This document shows positions 10,491 through 22,239 of a stretch of 64,000 bases of DNA, piece by piece. The stretch covers positions 6,388,501 to 6,452,500 of the forward strand of contig JAGTTD010000001.1 in NCBI GenBank assembly GCA_018398585.1. Reading direction: 5' to 3'. Each line of letters begins with the position of its first letter. Within the stretch, counting starts at the first letter, position 1. The translations under genes were made by a program, and so were the position numbers. Origin of the DNA: Simmondsia chinensis. Taxonomy: Eukaryota > Streptophyta > Magnoliopsida > Caryophyllales > Simmondsiaceae. The notes beneath the pieces were generated by a model, which worked only from the letters and a program-made list of their open reading frames with translations, did not search any database and had not been told where the DNA came from.

Positions 10491-12258
10491 AATTAACCTA
10501 AGACATTGAAAAAATTTTGTAAGTTTAGATGTGACATTAAAAAAATAGAAAATTTATGTAATTTTTTGAAACTACACCTAAAGTTTAGGTGGATTTCATA
10601 AAAAAAAAATCAAAATTAAAGACAAAAACAGTATAAATAAATAGAAACACCAAGTCTCCTGGTCAACCTTTCTCAAGGTGTGTTTATTTTAAATTTTTAA
10701 CAATTTAAAATCGTGAAAAAGTCTAGTTGACTGCAAGGCTTACTTTTGGTTAACAGAAAAGATCTTTCTATATATTTTTCATAGTTTAAATAGAAAAAAA
10801 AAAAAATTTTGTTTTATAACTAGGTAGAAAAAAGAAGCAAAACTAGATCATCGTCATAGCATATTTCACAAAAATGCTTTTAAAATACTATATTAACATT
10901 AAATCTTTACCATTACAACCTAATTTTACTTGTTATCACCACCCTTCCTTATTACCATTATTTTTACGTCGATGGATCACTACTATAATTACTCTCTACT
11001 ACCATGATCAACTATTATCATAATTCTTTCATACTTACTATTATCAATTGATTAACAGATAATGCCAAAGTGATAATCAATGTATAAATTGGGCATAAGA
11101 CAGTCGCAAATTCGTCATACAATAGTACAAAAATCGGGGGTACACAAATATACAAAGAAAGAGCGCAGAGAGATGATTAAAGTTGGTGATGTAGAAAGGG
11201 TGTTGGGTTATTTGCACGGGAAGGGATAAACTGACCAACTTGCATTCATGAAATACATCGTTGATGATGAAAACAGGCTGATAAACCATTTTGGGCGGAT
11301 TCGAAATCTTGTATAATCTATGTCCGATTTAGCAATACAATGTCCTTCGACACCGCATACAAAGTGAACTCATATGAGATGTTTTTTTTATTCTCATCGA
11401 TGTTAACAACCATTGACAAACTGTAGTATTTGGTTGTGCTTTACTTTGAGATGAGACAACTGAAACTTATGTTTGGGTGCTGGAGACACTATTAGAAGCA
11501 ATAGATGGAAAGAAGCCGCTCATTGGCATCACGTATGGAGACAATAACATGAGAAATGCTATTTTAAGAGTCTTCCCAACAGCAACCCATTGACTTTGTT
11601 TATGACATCTCCAAAGGAATGCACAATCTCATGTAAATAATCATTTGCTTTAGCATTTGTATAATGCTCCATGATGCATGATAAACTAGTTGTCTTTGAG
11701 AGCGCTCAGAAAGGATTTATTAAGCATTTTGAACTTATTGAGAACAAATAGTAAAAGGTTTTACACGAGAAAGGATTTCAGTGGGCAGAAGCGGTTTTTT
11801 TTTTAACACAAAGAAGCCCGAAGGGTAAGACTTCATTACTAAACGATCACCGTTAACAAGGGATACAATATCGGGTGGGCAATCATGCCACCATTATCAG
11901 GGACACCTTTTTGCAGGGAAAAGAAGCACACAATGCTTGATAATTGAAAATTTTTCTGAACAGTCTACACAACATATACCTCCTTTCATATCCAAGAATA
12001 AAAATTGCTCATACATTTCAAAGAAAAATCAACTAAAACTCAACCATAAAATTTCTAAAATTATTAAATTAATTTAAAATTTAAAGCTCGAATTTTATGA
12101 AGTTTGGGATGGATATTTGCTGATATAATATTCTCTAAATTCTTGGTCAAATTAACTTGCTTTAACTTCAAAAAAAAAGTTTTTTTTTTTTTTTGCTATA
12201 ATACAAGAACATACAGGTTTTTGTAACTCGTAGGGAAATTTATCTTTAGGTTTGAGAA
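10491..12258. other. Intergenic stretch downstream of Cactin
   Basis: AT-rich, with no supported gene. Around 11790-11930 a patch of different composition (AACACAAAGAAGCCCGAAGG) may be an old repeat fragment that I cannot name. Confidence 0.5.
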
Positions 12259-12264
12259 TTTATT
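12259..12264 (-). promoter_or_regulatory. Candidate poly(A) signal of Cactin
   Basis: AATAAA on the minus strand, about 45 bases after the stop codon. Confidence 0.4.
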
Positions 12265-12307
12265 ATCTCGCAACTCAATCATGATGAACATGTCACAAAT
12301 GAGGATG

Positions 12308-12427
12308 TCAACGGCGATAACGGTAGCGCTTAAAGTTGAAGTAGACGTGGAGAATGCCTCTTTCAAATGTGCACTTAAACCCTTTCTTGTGTGAATACTC
12401 CCACTCTTTGTTCACTATTCTAAATGC
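12308..12427 (-). CDS. CTN: Cactin exon 8 (39 residues and stop)
   Basis: AFRIVNKEWEYSHKKGFKCT onward to FNFKRYRYRR and TGA. This is the invariant Cactin C-terminus. It was found by reading past the end of exon 7, because the exon has no internal Met start. Confidence 0.95.
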   Translation of the reverse strand, partial: AFRIVNKEWEYSHKKGFKCTFERGILHVYFNFKRYRYRR

Positions 12428-15400
12428 CTGCATTAACACAAAGGACGAGTTAAATTCTCAGAGATTGCTTGGTCTTGTTTAGGCTTACTCACACTCGAGC
12501 TCAGCCCATCGAGAGTCAAAGTTGGGTCGTTCAGACATATTTAGACGTGTAATTTAGCTAGAGTTCGTCTCATTTAGGCTCGAGAACTACCTTAAACAAA
12601 ATTTTCCAAGCTCGAGCTCAGCTAACATAGCTAAACAACAAAAGAGTAAATGATACTCACAATGTCTTCATAGGGTGGGCCGGCATGAAACCTTATAATG
12701 CAGGTTTCACTACTGTCTCCGTCCTTCTCAATGTAATAAGTGGGAGCCTTGGTCTTGTCAACCAGATCCGGGTAGAAGATATTGAACTTGTAACCTTGAA
12801 CAATCTTCGGAGGTGGGTTGTCGTGGTCGTAGTGCGTCTGGTTGTACTTGTTCCACTCGTACCCCGTGTGTACGCGGTTGAAATACTTCGGCTTCCGTGG
12901 TCGATACTTGTCGTGCCACCAGTACACCTGCATTTATACAACGATTTAGCTCAGATTGTACACATGGCTACAAGCATGGAATCAAATCATGATTCGCAAT
13001 AACAATGTCACGAATGTCACGTAAAAAGGTGCACTGATTGTGTTCAGTTTTTTCAGGAAAACATGAGTTGCTTTTAATCATTATATTTGTCAAAGGCTAA
13101 TTTTCTTTGATCGAAATAAAAAAGGCTAGTTTTCTTAACAAAAGGGAAAAAGTCCAACCAGGTTGCACAAGGGGGCAACCATTCCACACCCCATAAATCC
13201 CCTCACTCCTGATGGAAGGCAAGATTCGATCCTAGGTCTCGGGTATCACTCCTAAAGACTTTATCAATTGAGCTTGCTGAAACCTTCTTGTCAAAGGCTT
13301 GCATAGATAAAATAATTATGCGATCATTAATTTTAGATTATTTACACTATACTATCTATGCTTTATCAAGAGTGTTATTTTAGTACATATAGTTAAAATT
13401 GTGTCAATTTAGCCTCTATACTATTACAAGTGTTCCACTATCGTTCGAATGGTATATTGTTTCCGAGAGCTAAACGAAAACTGGCTGCCTGTCTCAATGC
13501 ATTGCACCATGACCTATCTCTTACATGTGTTGACAAAAACAAAAAGAACGTGCTACGCATTGCTGAGGTCCAAAACTGAATTGATCGCAATTCATCCATT
13601 GGACATCATTGAAACACTTCAAATAACGCAGGGACCAAATTAATATAATTAAAAGTATAATAATTGGATTGGCATACTTTACAAAATACAAGGCAGTATG
13701 ATGCAGCTTTTATATCTGTTGACAGTAACATGTAAATAAAATGCAATATGCATGAATCACGCAAGCCATTATAAAACTTTGGTTATGTAACGGCAACCGC
13801 ATAAACTGGTTCAGAATCTATTATGCAGCAACTTCTAATTGATTCCACAACAAGAAATACAAACGGGGAATCATGAACAGGATGAAGCACCTGCGAGTCC
13901 AAATTTACTTCAGCGCCAGAGCCAAACACTGCATCACCTTCCTCCATAGCTCCCATAACTTTCTTGGCCCTGACCTCAAAGTCATCCTCTGGTGGAGCAG
14001 GTTTCGAAGTTATGGCTTCTTGCAGCCGCCGTTGCTGCTCTTCCAAGACAGCCAAGCGCTTCCTTTCCTGCAAATGCGAAGGGGAAAAATCCAAAGCAAG
14101 TAGGTCAAATCACAATTACCCAACTCTTCATTCCACCGAAAAACCCACCAGTGTTGAATAAGATTACTTGGACACCTGTATGATACTAAACCCTTCAAAT
14201 TAGACTAAAAACATAGAATAATCTTAGGAACTAACCAAGTTTGACATCGACACAACTGTGTCCGACGCTCGGACCCATTCAAGTAACACAGGGTCACATA
14301 GTGAACCCAAGGGTGCATAAGTGGACAATTAATCATAGAGAAAGGCTGAAACAAATTTGACTCACCAGTATGGCACGGTCCTCGTCAGGATCAATTGCTT
14401 CTTCAGTTTCTTCACTGTGTAATAGCTGCGGTGAAAATGAACCTGCCTCGGTTTCCATATCTCGAGCATCTTCATTCAAGATGGGTTCTGGGGAGAATGC
14501 TCGAGCATCTAAATAGAGAGTACACTTCAGTAAACTGCTTCTAAGGGGTTGTTTTGGGAAAAAGAATAGGCAAAAATACCTTAAAAGGGGCGTTATGTTT
14601 AAAACATGGACAAGAAGGGCAATATAAAGCTTCAAAGCATGTTCTTTATTAGTATTTTTTCCTTGGGCACCTTATAAACATTATACACTTTTGATAGCTT
14701 TTTTCAAACATTATATGCTATTTTAGTATTTTTGTCGAAAAGAGTATTATTGCACAAATAAACTATACCTTCAACATCACGCTCGAATTCTTCTTCTTCT
14801 TCTGCTCCTTCTTCTTCTTGCCTCTCATCTTCTAGTCCAAAGTTATCCTGACCTTCAAGAGGATGCTCAAGGCGCTGTAAATGCTTTCTCAGCATCTTCG
14901 CATGAATTTCCTTCAAACAAGCCTGCACATTTACAACCATGAATTTGTGTTTCAAAGGATGACAACTGTGAAATTTCATGGAGCGTTAAGCATGACCAAA
15001 AAAGTTGGTATATGTGTCAAAGTCTGCACATAAATGAAAGTGAGGTTCTAACTCGAAACTAAATGGCAACGGCTGAAGTGGCACATGGGCTTTATATGTA
15101 GCTCTCTTTCTTTACCTCAACTCTAATGTGGGATTTTATAAGAGTTCGCGTACAGTATTCTTAACACTTCCTCTTATATATGAGTCTATTTTGGTATTTA
15201 GAGATCTATTAGATCCGAAATCTTTGCAATAGGAAACGACATCTTTCTCAAAGTTGCCAGCAATGGTGATGGATGATAAAAGGGATAACCAACAATTGAA
15301 GCCCAGATGTTCAGCTTGCTTTCATACCTGTGAAATTTCATTGAGCACTAAAAACCGACTTATGAAGTTAGCATACATACACTATGTTGTGAGGTCCAAT

Positions 15401-18400
15401 GCTAAAACCAATTTGCATTATTGAGTAGCTCATTAGGCTTATATGTTGCTCTCTTTCTTTCTCTCAACTGCAATATGGGATTTGCTAAGGACTCGCATGT
15501 GGTATTGTTAACAATTACCTCGCAGTATAGTCACTTTTAGTCTCCAATCCGTCCTAGAATACTTTTGTCGATAGAATGATGCTAGGACGTTCATGTTGGA
15601 ATGCTTCAAATTAAACAAAAAAGCATAAAAACTCTCGCCACCCATTTGATATCATTTTCTATTTTGGATTTTGATATCTGAGACACCGAAAATCACATTT
15701 TGGAAACAAAATTTTATTGTTTTTGGATTATAGTTTACTTTTTTTTTTTCCCCCAAAAGCTTTTTAAAAATACACAGTTAGATATCATAGAGATCCCCGA
15801 AAACTATTGATCAAAATCAATGTGACCCCCCTAACTTCTGATTTCAGCAAAGACACCCTTCGTTAAATCAATTTGATCGCCAACTTCAAATTTTATCGAA
15901 GACATTGAAACTATTAAGAAAATATAGAGAAAATTTAGTTTAGGTACCCTCTAGTCTGGTGATATATTTTTCAGGTGCCCTGAGGCTTTAAAATATTTTT
16001 GAGGTATTCTAAATTTTGTAGCCTTTTTTTAGGTAGTACATGAAAAATATTGATGTGTACACATAAAATATACCTGAAAAAAAGTTGCCAAAATTCAAAA
16101 TACCTCAAAAACATTTTAAAATTTCATGGTACTCGAAAAATAAATTACCAAACCTTAGGGTACTTGAACTAAATTTTCATTAAACTTTTTTATGTTTCAG
16201 ATGTCTTTGATAAAGTTCGAAATTACAGGTATCAAATTGATTTTAGTTAATAGTTCGGAATGCAGTTTATGAAAATTGAAAGAGGGGGGGGGGGGAGCAT
16301 TGATTTTGACCAATAGTTCGGGAAGGTCGTTGATGAAATTAAAAGTTCGGGGAATCACTTTGTAATGTAGCACAATTTGCTACTCAAAAACAAAACTCAA
16401 TTTTATTTCTCCAAAACTGAAAACTAATGAATTACAAAGCTAATATATCTATAGAAAAAGTTCGTTCCTATTGGATAACTAAAGAGATGAATATGAAATT
16501 AACCAAGAAATCACTGCTCCAAGTAAAAACAACTTGTCCTACTAATCAAAATAAAGGTAGCTAAAATATCCTATTATTCTATTCTAATCCTATCAAATAG
16601 CCTAAGAAAATTTAAAAAAACATCACTTTGATTTTAAAATTAATAAACATCTTCTTTGTGCTACGTCACTTTGATTTTGATCAAAAGTTCGCAAGTCTCT
16701 ATAATATTTAAACATATTAAAAACAAGAAAATGATAGTTTCTAAAACCTGATTCTTTGTTTCTTAATGCCCAAGGTTGAAAACAACAAATAATACAAACA
16801 AGGTCAAAAATAGAAAGGTATGAGTCCTCCGAACATATACCGTCCCTGACTCTCGTACAAAAGTCCAGGTAACATAGCCTTAAAATGATCCATTGAAGAA
16901 TTCTTATAACCAGAGGGCAAGCACATACCTTTGCTTTGTATATATGGAGTCGTTTCAAAACCGCTTCCCAATACTCAACAACCTTGGCTTTGCCAGAACG
17001 CATTTCTGACTCAATCTGGGACTGTAACGCAACTAAATTTTTGTAACTCCTTCCTTCTAAGAAATTGCGGACATCTGCTTCAATACTTGAATGCAGACCT
17101 CGTTCTTCAGCAAGCACCTCTGCTGGAGGCTGCTCCCCACGCAACCTGGCTCGATCAGTTGCGTCCTTTCTCCTGGCTTCAGCCAGCTCCCACTCAGAAA
17201 CAACCATGAGTGCCTGTGAACATTCAACCAGCAGAATACTTATTAGTAAGGGTTCAATCTACTTTTTCAAGAGTTTAAATCTATTCAACATAGTGAAAAT
17301 TCCGCGCATCAATTTTAGTTTCCGAGGTGTTGGCATATGCATAAAAATTTAAGAGCTTGCTAGGCTCGAAGCTCAACGCGGAAGCATTCTGCTCAACTCA
17401 AAGCTTGTCCAGCATGGATACTATGGCTCGCCTAGGGCTTGATATGATGCCTGTTTCGATTAAGTTAGCCCACCATGGCTTGTTTGATCTTGACAGGCTC
17501 AGTTCTCAATTCTCCGTTACACAGATCACAAAAGATGTGTATTAAGACACAGATATAGAATAAGGACAAGACACCCTTAGACACAGATATAGAATATGCA
17601 AGGACAAGACACCCTTAGAGTTCAAAAGATAACACAAGTATAAACTAACATAAAAAAGCATCCAATCTCTCTACAGACCAACCGAGGCTACATCAGAAAG
17701 CTGCCAAAACTTATTGCCTGCTAAGAATCTCGAAGGACGAACTTATCTAGGAGTGTTCGTAGGCATGGGTATACCCATGATCCACCCAACCCAATTGACT
17801 TGGGTTGGGTTGGGTAAGTTCTATAGTTTGGTTTTCAATGGATTAATGATTCATACCCAAGGGTACAAATGGTTTTGGGCTACCCATGGATATATATTGG
17901 ATCATTCCAGAAAACCAACAACTTTTTCATGTTTTTAAACAAAGTAAGAGTGTATTTGATGCATTATTTTGAAACTCTATTAGAGTTTCCAATTCTCTAA
18001 TTGTAAATTCAACCAATTAGAACTCTATGGTGACAAGACATCACTTGAAATTTGGATCAAATGTATCATAAACTTATTTTTAAAACAACTGAATGATATT
18101 GTAATTGTGTAATCGAATCACCCCTATAGACCTATATCTGACTACTTCAATTCAAATAAATTGCAATCTAGTGTTAAGTATAATTGTCAAAGATTCCTTG
18201 AAAATTTGGATTTTAAATAGTCAGTTCAATCTAATATGACATTTATTACTTTTTAAATATAATTTGATATTTTACATGAGTATCAACACTTTACTGTTTA
18301 TAGTCATTGCTTCAAAAGACGTGAGTTCAAATGATATATAAATATGAGTAAATAAATAAATATGTAAGATATTTATAGGATATTATTCTTAACTAACCAA

Positions 18401-21400
18401 AATTGGACAATGGACATTTGATTTGTCAAATAATTGGAGTATCAAGTTTAGACCAAATAGATGATTGAATCACCTTTTAGATCTATATCCAATTTTAAGT
18501 TAGTATAAATTTTGGATTAATTGACATGACTACAAAGATTGATCATTGTGGTTATCTCAATTATGGGTCTACCCATAAAGACACAAAACCGACCCAACAC
18601 AAAACCATAGTGCAACTATCTTATGGTTTTAGGTCAGATTTGTGTCTGACATTAGGTCGTGGGCCAAACTGATCCTAGACCCAGCCCATCAAAACCCACC
18701 CAATGAACACCCTAACCTTATCCCGTAAAAATTCACCAACATTAAGTTGTCCATGGAGATTCCAACATTTCTTTCCACCCAAATACACTATAGAATTTCC
18801 ACCCTAATAGCAAGAAACAACAATTTAAAGTCCCTGTTCTTCTCCAATCTCCTTAACTGCGTTAGAAGAACACTTTTTTCATAGAGATAGCAAACAGTAG
18901 GATTAGATGCTCTAAGGATCATAGATCCCAAGAGCACGCTTCATGGATTGCTATCAAGAGAGATTCAGAAGCAATTTCCCAAACCCTTTGTCCTGGCAAG
19001 AAGGCACCATCACATGGTGTCCCTTTCTTAGGGGTGTGGCTTTCTTGGTGCAATTCTTATCATAACCATAACCACCCCCCCCTTCTCTCTTTTCCCCTGG
19101 GGCACGGGTGGCAAAGGAAAAATAAACAAATAAAAAGACGGCAAGAAAGGCCTGCCAGTGCTTAACCAAGTAAGGGGATTGATAAGGCAGTCCCACCATT
19201 GGCTGATTTGTTGCATGTAAGCCAGGTAACAACCCAATGTTCATCCTATTAGATAAGGACTAACCTTTGTCCAGGAATATGAAATTAAGCATCATACTGG
19301 GTGGTTCCTAAGTGGGTTTGGAGACACCTTTCCTATGCATAAAGAGTTATTTGAACAAGCATTTTTGCAGGACACTCATTTTGTCAAGATGTAGAGGAAG
19401 AAACTCTGTAAAGCCCATCAGAAGGGAGGCTGGTATACAGAGTATCTGCAGCAAGATATCTATCAGGCCATTTGACCTCACTGATCGGTTAATCCATATT
19501 TGAATATATGTTATATACAACTATTGTTTGACCAAAAAAGAAATATTATTAAGAGAGGAAGATTGCACAACAGCTATGAGGGAAAGCTCCTCACTCCATT
19601 AACCCGATGTCCCAAGTGCACAAAATAGCAGGATTAGATTCCCTAAAAAGCATTACCATAACTTTAGTTGGCTTCCTGCCGTGGCTTGCTAGCAAGAAAG
19701 ATTACAAGACTAGTGTGCAGAGCCGTTTATCCCAGCAACGAGACCATCGAAAAAACGGCGCTTGGCAGACCTTTCTTAACGGGATTCCACCTTCAAAGGA
19801 TTCGTCCCAACCCAAAAAAGGGATAGCAATTGTTGTTCCAAGTCGAAAAGTGAGAACACAATTGAGCTGTTTACTGACTAGTTAGTCAGGTACAGTTGCA
19901 GCTGGCTATTCCACTGCCTGGGAATCTCTTGGCTACAATCTATGATTCCTTGGTAGAAGCAGATAAAAAATGTTCTGCTCTTTAGGATTAACTTTTGACC
20001 AAGGTTTTTTCTAAGCCGCCATTTTGTTCAGGGGCTTGTGTTACTTTCTATCATCCGGATAATATTTTTGTAACTGGAGACAGCTCTTATATGATAATAC
20101 ACGCATATGCACAGAAAAATAGAAGTATTCATGATGTAGATAGATATCTGACAAATCAGGCATATCCCACCAAAAAAGGCACAACCAAGCACTTACACAG
20201 ACATAGATCAAGACAAAAGGGGTGATACCTGCCAATACTCGACATGAGTGGGTGTAGCCGTGTCTAGGTCAAGATGCAGTTTTATGTCCTCGTGAAGCTC
20301 CTCCATTTCTTTTACAGTCAAGCCCTGAATAAACAGCAGCACATGGTAAGCTAACTTTACACTATTTTATTTTGACAAAGACATTATAGTAGGTTCATTC
20401 ACACACAAAACAAAAACGATAGCATATCATGCTATTAGGATTCTCCAAAACAAACGTTACGTATGAGCGGCAGATGTCAAATCTATATGACAAAGAACAA
20501 GAAGAAAAACTAGCAGAGCAATCTTGCTATAAATCAAAACTCTACATTTTAGCTTGGAGCAGCAGCAAGGGTTTCAGAACCGAAGCACTCTTCACCAATT
20601 AGGACTTCGCCACAAGATTTCTCGTCAAAAAATGTGAGGTAGGCAACACGGATCACACCGCCAGTCTATGGTAAGGGCACGGAATCAAATGGACATGGAA
20701 CCAATTGTCAAACAAGAACAATTCATTTACCCTTTTTTATTAGACATATCCAAACAATGCTAGGATAATACCTTACCCTCTTTACCCTTCCCCTCTTGGC
20801 CTCTCTTGACCCAGTTGTCAAATAAAGTAAACATAAAGCTAGGAGAATGGAAAACTCACCTAGAAAACCATGTAAGGCTTGTTCAAATCAACATCAAAAT
20901 CATCCTTATCATCAAGATTCTCTACCTAGGCCTCCCTCTCCCTTTTCCTCTCTCGGCTTTCTCTCTCTCTCTGCCCTGCCTTCCCTTATCCTATAGCTTA
21001 CACTTGCAAATCACATACTCTTATAGGGATGAAATATACTACTATCTTTGAGTTAGTTGATTGATTGATTTTGGTTGGTTTGTGTTCAACTCTTAACGAA
21101 TCCTGGAACAACCCATATCGAGAAAAACTTAATTTGAACTAAATTACAAACATTAATGTACATAAAACTAAAAACGGAAGCTAGGAGAATGGAAAATATA
21201 CCTTGAAAACCATGTAAGGCTCATTCAAATCAACATCAAACTCATCATTATCATCAAGATACTTAGTCAAAACATCAATGGGTTTCATCCTTCCTTCCTT
21301 AAGCCGAATCCTAGACCTAACTTTACTCTGATCAAAATGAAACTCCTCTTCCTTCTTCTCAAAATCATGAGCTTCCGCCCTCGCTCTCTCTCTCTGCAAC

Positions 21401-21903
21401 ATCATCATCTCTTCCTCACGTTGCGCCTTTTCCACCGCCCTCTCCTCTCTCCTCTTCTTCACCTTCTCTATCTCCGCCATTCTCTCCTTCTGCCTCTTCT
21501 TCTCCGCCTTCACCGTGAACTCATCCAACGCTGCCGCTCCCTTCGCCACGTCTCGCTCGATCTTCTTCCTCCACACGAATTTCTCGTTCAAATTCGCGTC
21601 TCCAAAGGGGTTTGCGTCGTTTGAGTAGCCTGATACGGTTTGGGTTTTGAGTTTTTTGGCTACTCGCATGGCTTTTTTCTGAGCTTTTTTGGCTAGGTAT
21701 TCTTTGATCTCCTCCTCTGTTACTTTCCTCTTGCTCTTCCTCTTCGGTTCGGTTTGACTATCGTCGGAGTCGGATTCATAGTCGGAGTTGGATTCGGAAT
21801 CGGTGGGGAAGCGATGGCGGTGTCGTCTATGGCGGCGGGTGCTCCTGGAGGAGGAGGTTTTGTCTCTCCTGCTGCTAGTATTACTCTCGTTATGACTCCC
21901 CAT
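12308..21903 (-). CDS. CTN: Cactin, spliceosome-associated protein (complete, 8 exons)
   Basis: Exons 21903-21202, 20324-20229, 17213-16929, 14922-14769, 14508-14366, 14067-13891, 12927-12661 and 12427-12308 join with every border GT/AG and no frame break, giving 647 residues, close to the usual plant length. Residues 1-60 are Ser/Arg/His-rich (SSRSTRRHRRHRHR). Residues 60-215 are a charged coiled coil. The Cactin mid domain follows (KPIDVLTKYLDDNDEFDVDL, NEPYMVFK, GLTVKEMEELHEDIKLHLDL, TPTHVEYWQ). An acidic linker follows exon 3. The C-terminal Cactin domain ends with YEWNKYNQTHYDHDNPPPK, PPYEDIAFRIVNKEWEYSHK and FKRYRYRR. In animals and plants Cactin is a nuclear factor that associates with the spliceosome; that role is inferred from the family. 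The start is the first ATG of the open frame, and a TATA-like element lies about 100 bp upstream. Confidence 0.95.
12661..12927 (-). CDS. CTN: Cactin exon 7 (89 residues)
   Basis: VYWWHDKYRPRKPKYFNRVH onward to FHAGPPYEDI, the core of the C-terminal Cactin domain. Acceptor AATGCAG|GT and donor ATT|GTGAGT. Confidence 0.96.
13099..13287 (-). mobile_element. tRNA-derived SINE in Cactin intron 6
   Basis: On the minus strand an A-box-like segment (AGCTCAATTGATAAAGT) is followed by a B-box-like GGATCGAATCTTGCC. The body is flanked by perfect 12-bp direct repeats, TTGTCAAAGGCT, at 13087-13098 and 13288-13299. Size (189 bp), boxes and duplication all fit a SINE. Confidence 0.82.
13891..14067 (-). 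CDS. CTN: Cactin exon 6 (59 residues)
   Basis: ERKRLAVLEEQQRRLQEAIT onward to GSGAEVNLDSQ. Acceptor TTTGCAG|GA and donor CAG|GTGCTT. Both ends are in phase 0. Confidence 0.94.
14366..14508 (-). CDS. CTN: Cactin exon 5
   Basis: ARAFSPEPILNEDARDMETE onward to DPDEDRAIL. An acidic linker with SPxP/SPQL motifs. Acceptor TATTTAG|AT and donor CTG|GTGAGT. Confidence 0.92.
14769..14922 (-). CDS. CTN: Cactin exon 4
   Basis: ACLKEIHAKMLRKHLQRLEH followed by a Glu-rich run. Acceptor TGTGCAG|GC and donor GAAG|GTATAG. It ends in a split Asp codon (G|AT). Confidence 0.93.
14985..15520. repeat. Two diverged copies of an intron segment (Cactin intron 3)
   Basis: TGTGAAATTTCATGGAGC at about 14968 and TGTGAAATTTCATTGAGCAC at 15329 start copies that share GCTCTCTTTCTTT and ATGTGGGATTT-type words about 340 bp apart. 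This is an old local duplication. Confidence 0.6.
15792..16356. mobile_element. Fold-back (MITE-like) element in Cactin intron 3
   Basis: The left end (GATCCCCGAAAACTATTGAT, then CAAAATCAATGTGACCCCCC) is the inverse of the right end (GGGGGGAGCATTGATTTTGA, then CCAATAGTTCGGG). Inner parts such as TTTTTCAGGTGCCCTGAGG and its partner near 16080 also pair. The whole 565 bp forms an imperfect hairpin with no coding capacity. Confidence 0.75.
16929..17213 (-). CDS. CTN: Cactin exon 3 (95 residues)
   Basis: Reads ALMVVSEWELAEARRKDATD onward to LKRLHIYKAK. Acceptor TTCACAG|GC and donor AAG|GTATGT. Both ends are in phase 0. Confidence 0.94.
17551..17621. repeat. Short tandem duplication
   Basis: ACACAGATATAGAATA...GGACAAGACACCCTTAG occurs twice in tandem (unit about 41 bp) inside Cactin intron 2. 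Confidence 0.85.
17748..18714. mobile_element. Non-autonomous hAT element in Cactin intron 2
   Basis: The ends are TAGGAGTGTTCGTAGGCATG on the left and, as reverse complement of the right, TAGGGTGTTCATTGGGTGGG, the usual plant hAT terminus. The flanking 8-mers AACTTATC (17740-17747) and ACCTTATC (18715-18722) match at 7 of 8 positions, as for a hAT target duplication. The interior is AT-rich and has no transposase. Confidence 0.85.
18900..19990. other. Intron 2 segment of unusual composition, possibly organellar DNA
   Basis: This stretch has more G+C than neighbouring intron DNA and few homopolymer runs (for example CGGCGCTTGGCAGACCTTTC). That would fit an old mitochondrial transfer, but I cannot match it to a known organelle gene. 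Confidence 0.25.
20229..20324 (-). CDS. CTN: Cactin exon 2 (32 residues)
   Basis: GLTVKEMEELHEDIKLHLDL then DTATPTHVEYWQ, the most conserved block of the mid domain. Acceptor TTATTCAG|GG and donor CAG|GTATCA. Both ends are in phase 0. Confidence 0.95.
20836..20925 (-). pseudogene. Duplicated 3' end of Cactin exon 1 inside intron 1
   Basis: About 90 bp repeats 21181-21268, including the end of exon 1 and its donor. The copy reads ATGGTTTTCTAG|GTGAGT where the gene reads ATGGTTTTCAAG|GTATAT, so it ends in an in-frame TAG directly at a donor that is closer to consensus than the real one. Confidence 0.85.
21202..21903 (-). CDS. CTN: Cactin exon 1 (residues 1-234)
   Basis: Starts MGSHNESN, carries the RS/RH-rich head and the coiled coil, and ends in MVFK before donor AAG|GTATAT. 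The donor is a weak match to consensus. A duplicated copy of its last 90 bp with a better donor lies in the next intron. Confidence 0.93.
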
Positions 21904-22000
21904 TTGTGGTGATTGAGAGAGAGAGAGAGAGGAGGCGGTGGGGAGGAGTAAGAGAGAGAAAGAGAGAGAAGCAAGAGGAGAGGAAAGAAGTGAGGTTTTT

Positions 22001-22012
22001 TATTTTATAAAT
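22001..22012 (-). promoter_or_regulatory. TATA-like element of Cactin
   Basis: TTATAAAATA on the minus strand about 100 bp upstream of the start codon. The leader between has CT/GA repeats (GAGAGAGAGAG near 21916), common in plant 5' UTRs. Confidence 0.4.
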
Positions 22013-22239
22013 TTTGTGGATAAAAAATTATTATATATTTAATAAAATAATTTAAATAATAACATGTAATGATATAAAATAGGCCCTGTTTTTATTTTTT
22101 ATATTATTGTTATAAATATTTTAATAAATGTATGTCACTTTTTGGACAAAAATTATTTCACAAAGTTCGTGGATTAAAAATGTAATATACTAAACCTCAG
22201 ATAATAATATGTAATTTACCCTTTAAAGTACTTACACTC

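Noticed and set aside
12685..13002. Plus-strand ORF opposite Cactin exon 7
   Set aside because: It is a shadow of a strongly conserved minus-strand exon.
21337..21624. Leu/His-rich plus-strand ORF opposite Cactin exon 1
   Set aside because: It is the antisense shadow of the coiled-coil codons of Cactin. No independent motif.
21720..21974. Minus-strand ORF overlapping Cactin exon 1 in another frame
   Set aside because: It is low-complexity Ser/Pro text from the GA-rich leader. The Cactin frame is clearly the coding one.
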